Assembly: GCF_010731735.1 (NCBI RefSeq)
Contig: NZ_AP022588.1
Coordinates: 1,178,001-1,242,000, forward strand
Direction: 5' to 3'
DNA length: 64,000 nucleotides
Source of the DNA: Mycolicibacterium sediminis
GTDB taxonomy: Bacteria; Actinomycetota; Actinomycetes; Mycobacteriales; Mycobacteriaceae
A program made the position numbers and the translations under genes. The notes under the pieces were generated by a model that was not told where the DNA came from, did no database searches, and saw nothing but the letters and a program-made list of their open reading frames with translations. This document shows, in pieces, positions 51,336-58,621 of the stretch; positions within the stretch are counted from its first letter, which is position 1, and every line of letters starts with the position of its first letter.

Positions 51336-51542
51336 TTACTGGTCTTCGACCACGGTGATCGCCCCGCGCGGGCACGCGTCCACGGCGGCCGCGACTTGAT
51401 CCCAGAGCTTCTCGGACGGCCGTTCCGAACAGGTGGCGACGTCGCCGTCGGTCACGTCGAACACGTCGGGTGCGGAGTGGACACAGAGTGCGTGGCCCTC
51501 GCACATGTGCGGGTCAACCAGCACCTTGCGGCGGACCGTCAT
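51336..51542 (-). CDS. 3Fe-4S ferredoxin, P450 partner
   Basis: 68 residues from the ATG at 51542, the usual size of P450-linked ferredoxins. The cluster ligands are CEGHALC (C-x5-C) and the distal Cys in VDACPRGAITV; the pattern with three cysteines indicates a 3Fe-4S cluster. It would pass electrons to the P450 encoded 52 bp downstream. A frame open to 51605 adds 21 residues not expected in the family. Confidence 0.88.
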   Translation of the reverse strand: MTVRRKVLVDPHMCEGHALCVHSAPDVFDVTDGDVATCSERPSEKLWDQVAAAVDACPRGAITVVEDQ

Positions 51543-51650
51543 CGTCCTTGGTTCGGACGAGGCGAGGAAGTGAGTGGGTTTGATCGAGTTCTCCACACCG
51601 GCCATGCCTCCAGTTGCATTCGGGTCGGCCTGGCAGGAAGGGCCGCGTTC

Positions 51651-51664
51651 TGGTCGATCGATCA
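51651..51664. promoter_or_regulatory. TetR operator candidate (P450 promoter)
   Basis: TGGTCGATCGATCA lies between the divergent ferredoxin-P450 and TetR genes and is a 14-bp near-palindrome (one mismatched pair). It differs by one base from the perfect palindrome at 39784 and by three from the copy at 52446. Confidence 0.55.
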
Positions 51665-51736
51665 GCTGTTAGAATGCGCCATGCTTACCAGAACGCGCGC
51701 GAGGTGGTCAAGCATGTGTCACGTCGGGCTGAGCTG

Positions 51737-52351
51737 ATGGCGACGGCACGTAAGGCGAAGCCCGCCGACGCCGGGGCCCGGCAGCGTCTGATCGAGGCGA
51801 CAGCCAAGATCATGCGCGACGAGGGCTACGCGGCGGCGACCTCACGACGCGTTGCAGCGTCGGCGGGCGTCAAGCAGGCACTGGTCTACTACTACTTTCC
51901 GACGATGGACGATCTGTTCGTCGAGGTCTTGCGCACCGGAGCCGAAGCCTCGCTGCACAACATGCGCGCCTCGCTCACCGACGCCGACCCGATACGCGCG
52001 TTGTGGTTGATCAACAGCGACCTTCGACTGACCGGCCTGAATACCGAATTCATGGCGTTGGCGAACCATCGCAAGGCAATTGGAGCTGAACTCAAGGTCT
52101 ACGCCGAGCGGGTCCGCGACATCGAGACAGCCGCCGTCGCGGTGGCGCTGCGCGGCCGTGGAGTCGACCTCGACGCGTATCCCGCAGTGGCGATTTCCAT
52201 GCTGATCGCTCAGACCGCCCGCAGCTTGTGCAACGAGAGCGCGGTCGGCGTCACACTCGGCCACGACGAACTGCGCGGCCTAGTGGAGCGCCAGATAAGC
52301 CTGCTGGTGGACGCCGTTTCGTCAACCCCATCTGCGACACCGCAGCCGTAG
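51737..52351 (+). CDS. TetR-family regulator
   Basis: 204 residues from the ATG at 51737. ARQRLIEATAKIMRDEGYAA, then TSRRVAASAGVKQALVYYYF and PTMDDLFVEVL, is a clear TetR DNA-binding domain; the rest is helical. It is divergent from the ferredoxin-P450 pair and followed by a mycofactocin-type SDR. The same GATCGATC-cored site lies before both targets, so it probably controls both. The frame open to 51614 has no extra motif. Confidence 0.88.
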   Translation: MATARKAKPADAGARQRLIEATAKIMRDEGYAAATSRRVAASAGVKQALVYYYFPTMDDLFVEVLRTGAEASLHNMRASLTDADPIRALWLINSDLRLTGLNTEFMALANHRKAIGAELKVYAERVRDIETAAVAVALRGRGVDLDAYPAVAISMLIAQTARSLCNESAVGVTLGHDELRGLVERQISLLVDAVSSTPSATPQP

Positions 52352-52445
52352 TCGTCGGCCGTGCTCAGCCGCCGGCGTGATCCGGGGCGTCCGCTTCCGA
52401 CACCGCCACGTGGTTGACAGTGATCGTCATCAGTGCAAGCATTCC

Positions 52446-52459
52446 TGATCGATCGATAA
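52446..52459. promoter_or_regulatory. TetR operator candidate (SDR promoter)
   Basis: TGATCGATCGATAA, 67 bp before the SDR start, shares the GATCGATCGAT core with the sites at 51651 and 39784. It probably brings the SDR under the same TetR protein as the P450. Confidence 0.5.
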
Positions 52460-52526
52460 GTATTAGCCACGCGGCGGCGCCGGCCGGGAATGACCGTCCG
52501 AGCGCCAGAGACAACGAGGTGTAGAC

Positions 52527-53366
52527 ATGGGCGGGCGACTCGAAGGCAAAGTGGCGTTCATTACCGGCGCGGCGCGAGGTCAGGGCCGCAGCCACGCGGT
52601 GCGCCTGGCTGAGGAAGGCGCCGACATCATTGCCGTCGACGTGTGCAAGCAGATCAGTTCGGAGAGCCAGATCTCGTCGGCTTCGCCCGAGGACCTGGCC
52701 GAGACCGCCGATCTGGTGAAGGGTCTCAACCGCCGCATCGTGACCGCCGAGGTGGATGTCCGCGACTACGACGTGCTGAAAGCCGCCGTCGACAGCGGTG
52801 TGGAGCAACTCGGACGCTTGGACGTCATCGTGGCCAACGCCGGAATCGGCAACGGCGGTCAGACTTTGGACAAGACCAGTGAGACCGACTGGGACGACAT
52901 GATCGCCGTCAACCTCTCGGGTGTCTGGAAGACGGTGAAGGCGGCCGTCCCGCACATGCTTTCCGGCGGCAACGGCGGTTCCATCATCCTCACCAGCTCG
53001 GTGGGCGGCCTGAAGCCCTACGCCCATACCGGCCACTACATCGCCGCCAAACACGGTGTGATTGGACTGATGAGGACCTTCGCGGTGGAGCTGGGCCAAC
53101 ATTCGATCCGAGTCAACGCGGTATGTCCCACCAACGTGAACACGCCCCTGTTCATGAACGAAGGCACGATGAAGCTGTTCCGTCCCGACCTGGAGAGCCC
53201 CGGTCCGGAGGATCTTGCCGTGGCCGCTCAGTTCATGCACGTGTTGCCGATCGGTTGGGTCGAACCCGTTGATGTCAGTAATGCCGTGTTGTTCCTGGCT
53301 TCCGACGAGTCGCGTTACATCACCGGGCTCCCCATGACCGTTGACGCCGGCAGCATGCTCAAGTAG
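52527..53366 (+). CDS. Mycofactocin-coupled SDR family oxidoreductase
   Basis: 279 residues from the ATG at 52527 (GAGGT upstream). GKVAFITGAARGQGRSHAVR and LAEEGADIIAVDVC are the mycofactocin-SDR signature; VANAGIGNGG, LTSSVGGLKP, YIAAKHGVIG and ITGLPMTVDAGSMLK complete it. Carveol-dehydrogenase-like members look like this. It probably oxidises the alcohol made by the P450 or a related terpenoid alcohol. Confidence 0.9.
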   Translation: MGGRLEGKVAFITGAARGQGRSHAVRLAEEGADIIAVDVCKQISSESQISSASPEDLAETADLVKGLNRRIVTAEVDVRDYDVLKAAVDSGVEQLGRLDVIVANAGIGNGGQTLDKTSETDWDDMIAVNLSGVWKTVKAAVPHMLSGGNGGSIILTSSVGGLKPYAHTGHYIAAKHGVIGLMRTFAVELGQHSIRVNAVCPTNVNTPLFMNEGTMKLFRPDLESPGPEDLAVAAQFMHVLPIGWVEPVDVSNAVLFLASDESRYITGLPMTVDAGSMLK

Positions 53367-53846
53367 TTCTGCGGATGCAGAATTGTCGTTGCGGCCCCGG
53401 TATGTCACGACGCGCGACACAAGCGAGTTCCACGCCTGTGTCGACTCCGCGCTCGCCAGCGGCGAGGATTTCACCCAGCCACGTCAGGAACTGATGACCG
53501 AGTACTGCTGGAGGCGTGTGGGACTGGGCGCGTTCGTCGTTCCGGCAAAGTTTGCGCATGGGTCGTGCCAGGTGTGATTGACGGTGCTGAACCGGCCCAG
53601 TCGGGCGAGCGAGCCGACGGGACTGCCCCCAGTTCAGTTGACTGGTGGTGACGGTGGGTGGACCGGCCGCCTGACACCACGGCAGTCCACGCCGTGGTGT
53701 GCCTCTGGCGCCGGCTCGAAGCGATGACGGCGTCTTGGTCGTCCTCGGCAAGCCCACAGTCGCGCGTGGAAACGTGGCGCTCCGGACAAGTCCATCGGGT
53801 GTCGAATCGGTCTTCTTCCCAATGCTGTTCGCTGACGAGGTTGCTG
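53367..53846. other. 480 bp without an intact gene; possible transferase scrap
   Basis: A plus-strand stretch at about 53385-53530 encodes TRDTSEFHACVDSALASGED and QPRQELMTEYCWR, which resembles the extreme C terminus of CDP-glycerol-glycerophosphotransferase-like proteins. It has no start or body. The rest shows no coding pattern. Confidence 0.3.
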
Positions 53847-54767
53847 CTAGGCGACGACTGGCATGATTTCCTCGGCGATCCACTGCGTGTAGTCGAAGTA
53901 CTCATCGACATGGTTGAGCGGCGGAATGGACACCGCGCTCATCGTCACGCCAAGCTCGTTGAGTTGCCCCAGGTTGTCGATGATCTGCTCTCGGCTCCGG
54001 CCAGGCTGCACATTGGGATCGTCGACGGCGACGTGGCCCTCACCGACCCGGCCAGTGGACAGGCCGTAGAAGACGTCCGTCAGAGTGCCGTTGTAGTCAG
54101 GTTGTGACTTGATGAAGTCGATGCGGGCGGGAATCTCGTGCGGCTTTGTCAGGAAGGGCCACCATCCGGTGCCGTACCGCGCGGTGCGCCTGAGGACGGC
54201 GTCGGCGTCACCACCGAACCAGATCGGAAGGTGTGGTCGCTGCACGCATTTCGGTTCGAAGGCTACCTCGCGGAAGGAGACGTACCTGCCGTCGAACTCG
54301 GGGTTGTCGCTGGTCCAGAGTTCGATGATCGCTTGCGTGTATTCCTCTGCCATAACTCCTCTGTCGGTGAACGGCACGCCCAAGAGGTCGAATTCCTCCT
54401 TGAGCCAGCCGACACCGAAGGTGACGGTCACCCTGCCACTGGACAGCCAGTCCATCGTCGAGAGTGCCTTGGCGGTGATGATGGGGTTCTGGACGGGCAG
54501 CATGGCGACGCAGCTGTTCACCCTGATCGATTGTGTCGCACCGGCGAGATAGGCCATGGCACTAAAGGCGTTGAAGTAGTGCGGGCCGGAAAGGTCGACG
54601 TGAGAACGCGGTATGACTTGGTGCTCGGGGACTGCGATCATCGCGAAGCCGAGATCATCAGCATATTGTGCAAGGCGCGTCTGGTCGGCGCCTGTCACCG
54701 CGGCCTCCCACGGCATCGTCATCGCCGGCAGCCGGAGCATGTGCGGCAGGGCAAATCCGAGTTTCAT
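53847..54767 (-). CDS. LLM-class F420-dependent oxidoreductase
   Basis: 306 residues from the ATG at 54767, where family similarity begins (MKLGFALPHM). Luciferase-like TIM-barrel elements are AQYADDLGFAMIAVPEHQVI, VNSCVAMLPVQNPIITAKAL, STMDWLSSGRVTVTFGVGWL followed by KEEFDLLGV, and RPHLPIWFGGDADAVLRR. In mycobacteria most such proteins use coenzyme F420. It may oxidise or reduce a ring carbonyl. It lies 88 bp after the aldehyde dehydrogenase in one operon. Confidence 0.88.
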   Translation of the reverse strand: MKLGFALPHMLRLPAMTMPWEAAVTGADQTRLAQYADDLGFAMIAVPEHQVIPRSHVDLSGPHYFNAFSAMAYLAGATQSIRVNSCVAMLPVQNPIITAKALSTMDWLSSGRVTVTFGVGWLKEEFDLLGVPFTDRGVMAEEYTQAIIELWTSDNPEFDGRYVSFREVAFEPKCVQRPHLPIWFGGDADAVLRRTARYGTGWWPFLTKPHEIPARIDFIKSQPDYNGTLTDVFYGLSTGRVGEGHVAVDDPNVQPGRSREQIIDNLGQLNELGVTMSAVSIPPLNHVDEYFDYTQWIAEEIMPVVA

Positions 54768-54855
54768 CGCCGACGGCTCGTGGCTTGCAGGATCGGGATG
54801 AGGCTCACCGCGGTTGTAGGGCCGCTCATTGTCCACGGGTGGCGGGCAAGCTGGC

Positions 54856-56340
54856 TCACGCCGGCATGCCGATCGTCTTGCCTTCCAGGTACTCCTGGTA
54901 ACCCTCGGCGCCGTTGCGGCGACCCAACCCGCTCTGCTTGGTACCGCCGAACGGGCTGGTGATGCCGAAGTGGCTCTTGCCGTTGATGCTGACGTTGCCG
55001 GTACGCATGCGGGTTGCCACCGCGAACGCGCGTTCGACGTCCTCGCCGCTGACCTCCCCAGACAACCCGTAAATGGAGTTGTTGGCGATTGCGACGGCCT
55101 CGTCGTCCGAGTCGTACGCCGTGACCGTCAGCACTGGACCAAAGATTTCCTCCTGCGCCACCCGCGAATCGGGGTCGACGTCGGCGAGCAGGGTCGGCTG
55201 CACGTAGTACCCGACCGGCAGGTGCTCGGGGATGCCGCCGCCGGTGACCAGCCGCGCGCCGGACTCGATGCCCGAGGCGATGAGCCCCAACACCTTCCGC
55301 CGCTGCCCGTCGCTGATCTGCGGGCCCTGCATGTTTCCCGGATCCCACGGGTCGCCGTAGGGAAAGTTCTCCATGCTGGTCTTGAGGATCTCGATGCCCT
55401 CGTCATATCTTCTGCGGGGCAGCAGGATCCGGCTGGGCAGGATGCAGGACTGGCCGGACATGACGCACGCCATCATCGCGGCCAGCGGCAGGGCGGAGTT
55501 GAAATCGGCGTCGTCGAGGACGATGTGCGCGGACTTGCCGCCAAGCTCCAGGAGCGTCTTCTTGACGGTCGCCGCGCCGGCCGCCAGGATGGCCCGCCCC
55601 GTGGCCGTGGATCCGGTGAAGGTGATCATGTCCACCCGAGGGTCTGCCGACAGCGCGCCGCCTACTTCGTTGGCACTGGACACCACGACGTTGAACACCC
55701 CCGGAGGGATGTCGGTCTCCTCGGCCACGATGCGGCCGTATTCGCTGCCCGACCACGGCGTCAGCTGCGCGGGCTTCAGCACGACCGTGTTGCCTGCCAT
55801 CAACGCGGGCACCGTTTCGGCGATATTCAGGTAAAACGGCACGTTCCAGGGCGTGATCGCGCCAACGACACCGACGGGCTCGTAGTGAATCTTGCGCCGT
55901 GCCGGCCCCATCGGAGTGTCGTGCATCCCGGTGTCGACGAGGTACTCGAAGGCCTTACCGTGCTCGGCCCAATGCTTTACCTCATCGATCGGGCTGTCGA
56001 TCTGGCTGCCCGACACCGAGACCGGACAGCCCACCTCGGTGACGAGCACCCGCCGCAGTCGATCCTGGTTGCGCTCCAGCGCGTCGTGCAGTTGCGTCAG
56101 GCAGTGATAGCGGAATTCCAGGTCACGCGACCAGTCCGACTCATCGAACGCGCGCCGCGCTGCGCCAACTGCCCGCGCCATGTCGTCGACCGTGCCGTCG
56201 GTGGCCTGCCCGGCCACTTGCTCATTGGCCGGATCAATTACGTCGAATTTGGCTCCGCTGGCGGTGTGTCGAAGTTCGCCATCGATGAGCATCCGCTCGT
56301 CACCGGCCAGCACCCCCGCGCCAGTCTGCACGTTCGTCAC
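54856..56340 (-). CDS. Aldehyde dehydrogenase
   Basis: A 494-residue full-length enzyme. ITPWNVPFYLNIAETVPALM, KPAQLTPWSG, FTGSTATGRAIL, the general base Glu in LLELGGKSAHIVLDDAD, the nucleophile Cys in MSGQSCILPSR and FGGTKQSGLGRRNG are all present. It should turn an aldehyde into its acid. It is the first gene of the operon read leftwards; a perfect inverted repeat at 56418-56435 lies before it, shared with the SDR at 57367. Confidence 0.93.
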   Translation of the reverse strand: MTNVQTGAGVLAGDERMLIDGELRHTASGAKFDVIDPANEQVAGQATDGTVDDMARAVGAARRAFDESDWSRDLEFRYHCLTQLHDALERNQDRLRRVLVTEVGCPVSVSGSQIDSPIDEVKHWAEHGKAFEYLVDTGMHDTPMGPARRKIHYEPVGVVGAITPWNVPFYLNIAETVPALMAGNTVVLKPAQLTPWSGSEYGRIVAEETDIPPGVFNVVVSSANEVGGALSADPRVDMITFTGSTATGRAILAAGAATVKKTLLELGGKSAHIVLDDADFNSALPLAAMMACVMSGQSCILPSRILLPRRRYDEGIEILKTSMENFPYGDPWDPGNMQGPQISDGQRRKVLGLIASGIESGARLVTGGGIPEHLPVGYYVQPTLLADVDPDSRVAQEEIFGPVLTVTAYDSDDEAVAIANNSIYGLSGEVSGEDVERAFAVATRMRTGNVSINGKSHFGITSPFGGTKQSGLGRRNGAEGYQEYLEGKTIGMPA

Positions 56341-56417
56341 TGGAAACCCCTTCTTCGCGCGGCGCTGTGTAGTCCGTCATGGGCCGCCGACAAACCCCAA
56401 CGAAGTGCGCCCTCTGC

Positions 56418-56435
56418 ACACTACTATCGTAGTGT
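56418..56435. promoter_or_regulatory. TetR operator, copy 1
   Basis: ACACTACTATCGTAGTGT has perfect 7-bp arms (ACACTAC/GTAGTGT) around TATC, 78 bp before the aldehyde dehydrogenase start. It matches copy 2 at 57260-57277 in 17 of 18 positions. Confidence 0.75.
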
Positions 56436-56515
56436 CGCGACGGGAAGGTTCGAATTTTCGCCTCTTCACCGTGTTGTGGCGGCTGCCCGATCTCCACGCC
56501 TGTATCGCGGGTCGA

Positions 56516-57133
56516 TCACCGGCGGGCGGAAAGGCCGCTGACAATAGCCGACATGATGCCATCCAGCTGCTCAGCACTCTCAATGGTGTTGTCTCCATGA
56601 GCGATCGCGGTCATGAGTCCTCCAATGAAGGTTTGCAGGACGTATGCCTGCTCGTCGATGTGGGCGGGTTCGATCTCCGCTCCGGAAGGTTGCAGTCGGA
56701 GCACGACGTCACGATGCAGCGCGAGGAACAACTCGCCGCTGTGACGGAACGCCTCCGCGAGGGTGACATCGCGATGTGACTGCAGCACGAGTTCCAATCG
56801 GGCCCTACTCCTGATCAGCGGCGGTCCTGTCGAGGAACGCATGATGAGCCTTGCGAGTCCGGACACCCCCGACGTCTCGCCATCGCCAGCGGCAGGAGAA
56901 GCGGCCGTGGCGATGGTGAGTTCCTCCAGGTCGAGTGCCGCGACTCGCGCTGCGACGGCGTGGACCAGAGCCGCGAGGGTGCGGAAGTTGAAGGATGTGG
57001 TGCCGTCGGGCACTCCCGCTGCCCGATCGACCTTCCGATGACTGAGCCCCTTGATGCCGTCTTCGGCCAACAGCGTTATTGCTGCGTCGCATAGTTCGAG
57101 TCGACGCTGTTCCGGATCGGGTTTTCGTCGCAT
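56516..57133 (-). CDS. TetR-family regulator
   Basis: 205 residues. The DNA-binding domain is RRLELCDAAITLLAEDGIKG, then LSHRKVDRAAGVPDGTTSFN and FRTLAALVHAV. The C-terminal domain is helical. It lies between two copies of one 18-bp operator, one before the ALDH-LLM operon on the same strand and one before the divergent SDR and its own start side. It therefore probably represses all three units. Confidence 0.88.
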   Translation of the reverse strand: MRRKPDPEQRRLELCDAAITLLAEDGIKGLSHRKVDRAAGVPDGTTSFNFRTLAALVHAVAARVAALDLEELTIATAASPAAGDGETSGVSGLARLIMRSSTGPPLIRSRARLELVLQSHRDVTLAEAFRHSGELFLALHRDVVLRLQPSGAEIEPAHIDEQAYVLQTFIGGLMTAIAHGDNTIESAEQLDGIMSAIVSGLSARR

Positions 57134-57259
57134 TGGTGTCCGAAGTCTAGTGCTGTCAGCACGTATGGCTGGGAGTTGCCGCGCATTCCAGGGGTGGGAC
57201 GGCCATTCGAAAGCGATCGCAGAAAACGCAGAGACTACTGAACACCGCCACGGACCCTT

Positions 57260-57277
57260 ACACTACTTTCGTAGTGT
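57260..57277. promoter_or_regulatory. TetR operator, copy 2
   Basis: ACACTACTTTCGTAGTGT has the same perfect 7-bp arms as copy 1 with spacer TTTC. It is 31 bp before the short upstream frame (57308) and 127 bp before the TetR start on the other strand. Confidence 0.75.
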
Positions 57278-57307
57278 CGACGCGGGGTGTAGATCGAAGG
57301 GAATGCG

Positions 57308-57370
57308 ATGACCTCTAGGTCGCTCAGCGAGGTTCAGCCCGCCTCGAAAGCCAGCGGGAAGATCCGGTGA
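57308..57370 (+). CDS. 20-codon upstream frame coupled to the SDR
   Basis: ATG 57308 has a strong AAGGGA five bases upstream and encodes MTSRSLSEVQPASKASGKIR. Its TGA (57368-57370) overlaps the SDR start GTG (57367-57369) in a GTGA junction, while the SDR itself lacks a good ribosome site. This suggests that ribosomes load on the short frame and reinitiate on the SDR. It could also be the trimmed end of a lost gene. Confidence 0.5.
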   Translation: MTSRSLSEVQPASKASGKIR

Positions 57371-58143
57371 CACTGCAACTGAACGTTTCCGGACGTCGCG
57401 TCGCGATCACCGGCGCCGGGCAGGGCGTCGGGCGCGGCCTTGCCCTCGCTTTTGCCGCGGCGGGTGCCGAGGTTCTGATCAACGATCTGCGGGGCGAGCG
57501 TGCAGACAGTGTCGTCGAGGAGGTACTGGCGGCGGGAGGAACGGCGAGCGCGCTGCCGTTCGACGTTACGGACTACCAGGCCGTCACTGATGCTTTCGCC
57601 ACGGCCGGCACCGTGGATGTTCTGGTCAATAATGCCGGAAACGCAGGCGCCGATGGCTTCCTCACTGGGCGCAGATTCGCTGCAACCGAACCGGTCGATT
57701 GGGAGCCCTTCCTCCGCGTGAATCTGTATGGCGTCCTCCACTGCTCCCGTGCCGCACTTCCCGCGATGGTCGATCGGGGCTGGGGGCGCATCATCACGAT
57801 CGTCTCGGATGCGGGCCGCACCGGAGATCCGAACTCGGCTGCGTACGCGACGGCCAAGGCCGGAGCCGCCGGATTCACGCGCTCGATCGCGGTGGAGATG
57901 GGGCGTTATGGCATCACGGCCAACAACATCGCCCTCGGAACGATGCGGACACCGCTGACCGAGCCGTTGTGGAGTCAGCCGGATGCCCCACAAGCGAAAG
58001 CAATTCTGCGCAACTACGCCATCCGGCGCCCCGGAATCGCAGACGACGTAACCCATCTCGCCGTCTTGCTGGCGAGCGAGCACGGTTCGTGGATCACCGG
58101 GCAAACCCTGCCAGTAAACGGCGGATTCTCCTTCGCCCTCTGA
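57367..58143 (+). CDS. SDR family oxidoreductase
   Basis: 258 residues from GTG 57367. The cofactor loop is ITGAGQGVGRGLAL, NNAG in VLVNNAGNAG, IITIVSDAGRTG carries the serine, YATAKAGAAG carries Tyr and Lys, and the end is WITGQTLPVNGGFSFAL. It is probably a 3-hydroxyacyl-CoA or cyclic-alcohol dehydrogenase. It shares an operator with the ALDH-LLM operon, so the three enzymes probably serve one pathway. Confidence 0.9.
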   Translation: MTLQLNVSGRRVAITGAGQGVGRGLALAFAAAGAEVLINDLRGERADSVVEEVLAAGGTASALPFDVTDYQAVTDAFATAGTVDVLVNNAGNAGADGFLTGRRFAATEPVDWEPFLRVNLYGVLHCSRAALPAMVDRGWGRIITIVSDAGRTGDPNSAAYATAKAGAAGFTRSIAVEMGRYGITANNIALGTMRTPLTEPLWSQPDAPQAKAILRNYAIRRPGIADDVTHLAVLLASEHGSWITGQTLPVNGGFSFAL

Positions 58144-58621
58144 TGTGTGCGGATCCACGTTATGACGTAGCCACGGCGGTGCTACTGATGACAATTCGTC
58201 GAACGCCGAATGAGAAATTCTAGAAGCTATGCGAATAGGTCGCGTTCATATCGCACAGAGCAGCAGAGCCGTCTGATACTGGCGACAGTGATCAGGTTGT
58301 CCGGAATCAAGAACCGCTTGCTCGCGGGGTCCATCCATGGTCATTGCCCGGGGTTCGACTCTCTAACTAGCCAAACGAGACCGCGATCGTCACGGCCAGT
58401 TGCTCGAACGCGCGCTGGTGACGAGGCTCGTCACCCCGCTGACGGGTCAAGCGAACAGCTCAGCTGTCCTGTCATCTGTACTTGCTCTCTCGGCCAAAAG
58501 GTCGTGTTGGCGCACTAGAGGCCACCCTGCAAAGCGGTGGATTCCCACTTCAATGTCCAATTGGACATCGTGTGGACATTTGGAATGAGAATTGGACATA
58601 AAGTTTGAGAAGCCACATCAA
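58144..58621. other. 478 bp without a gene
   Basis: No frame has a family motif. A string GGTTCGACTC at about 58347-58356 recalls a tRNA T-loop, but no stem or cloverleaf forms. The right end holds the repeat listed next. The stretch separates the accessory island from the core dnaB region. Confidence 0.45.
58541..58600. repeat. Inverted TGTCC repeats, possible IS21-like footprint at the core boundary
   Basis: ATTCCCACTTCAATGTCCAA (58541-58560) and, inverted, a TGTGGACAT...GAGAAT unit (58571-58592) resemble the repeats at 39099-39196, here facing each other. They are joined by the perfect palindrome ATGTCCAATTGGACAT (58553-58568), and a third TTGGACAT follows at 58592-58599. No transposase remains. 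It lies 22 bp beyond the dnaB stop. Confidence 0.5.

Noticed and set aside
58340..58370. Possible tRNA 3' part (GGTTCGACTC)
   Set aside because: Flanking bases do not form a T-stem or acceptor stem, and no D-arm or anticodon arm is present.
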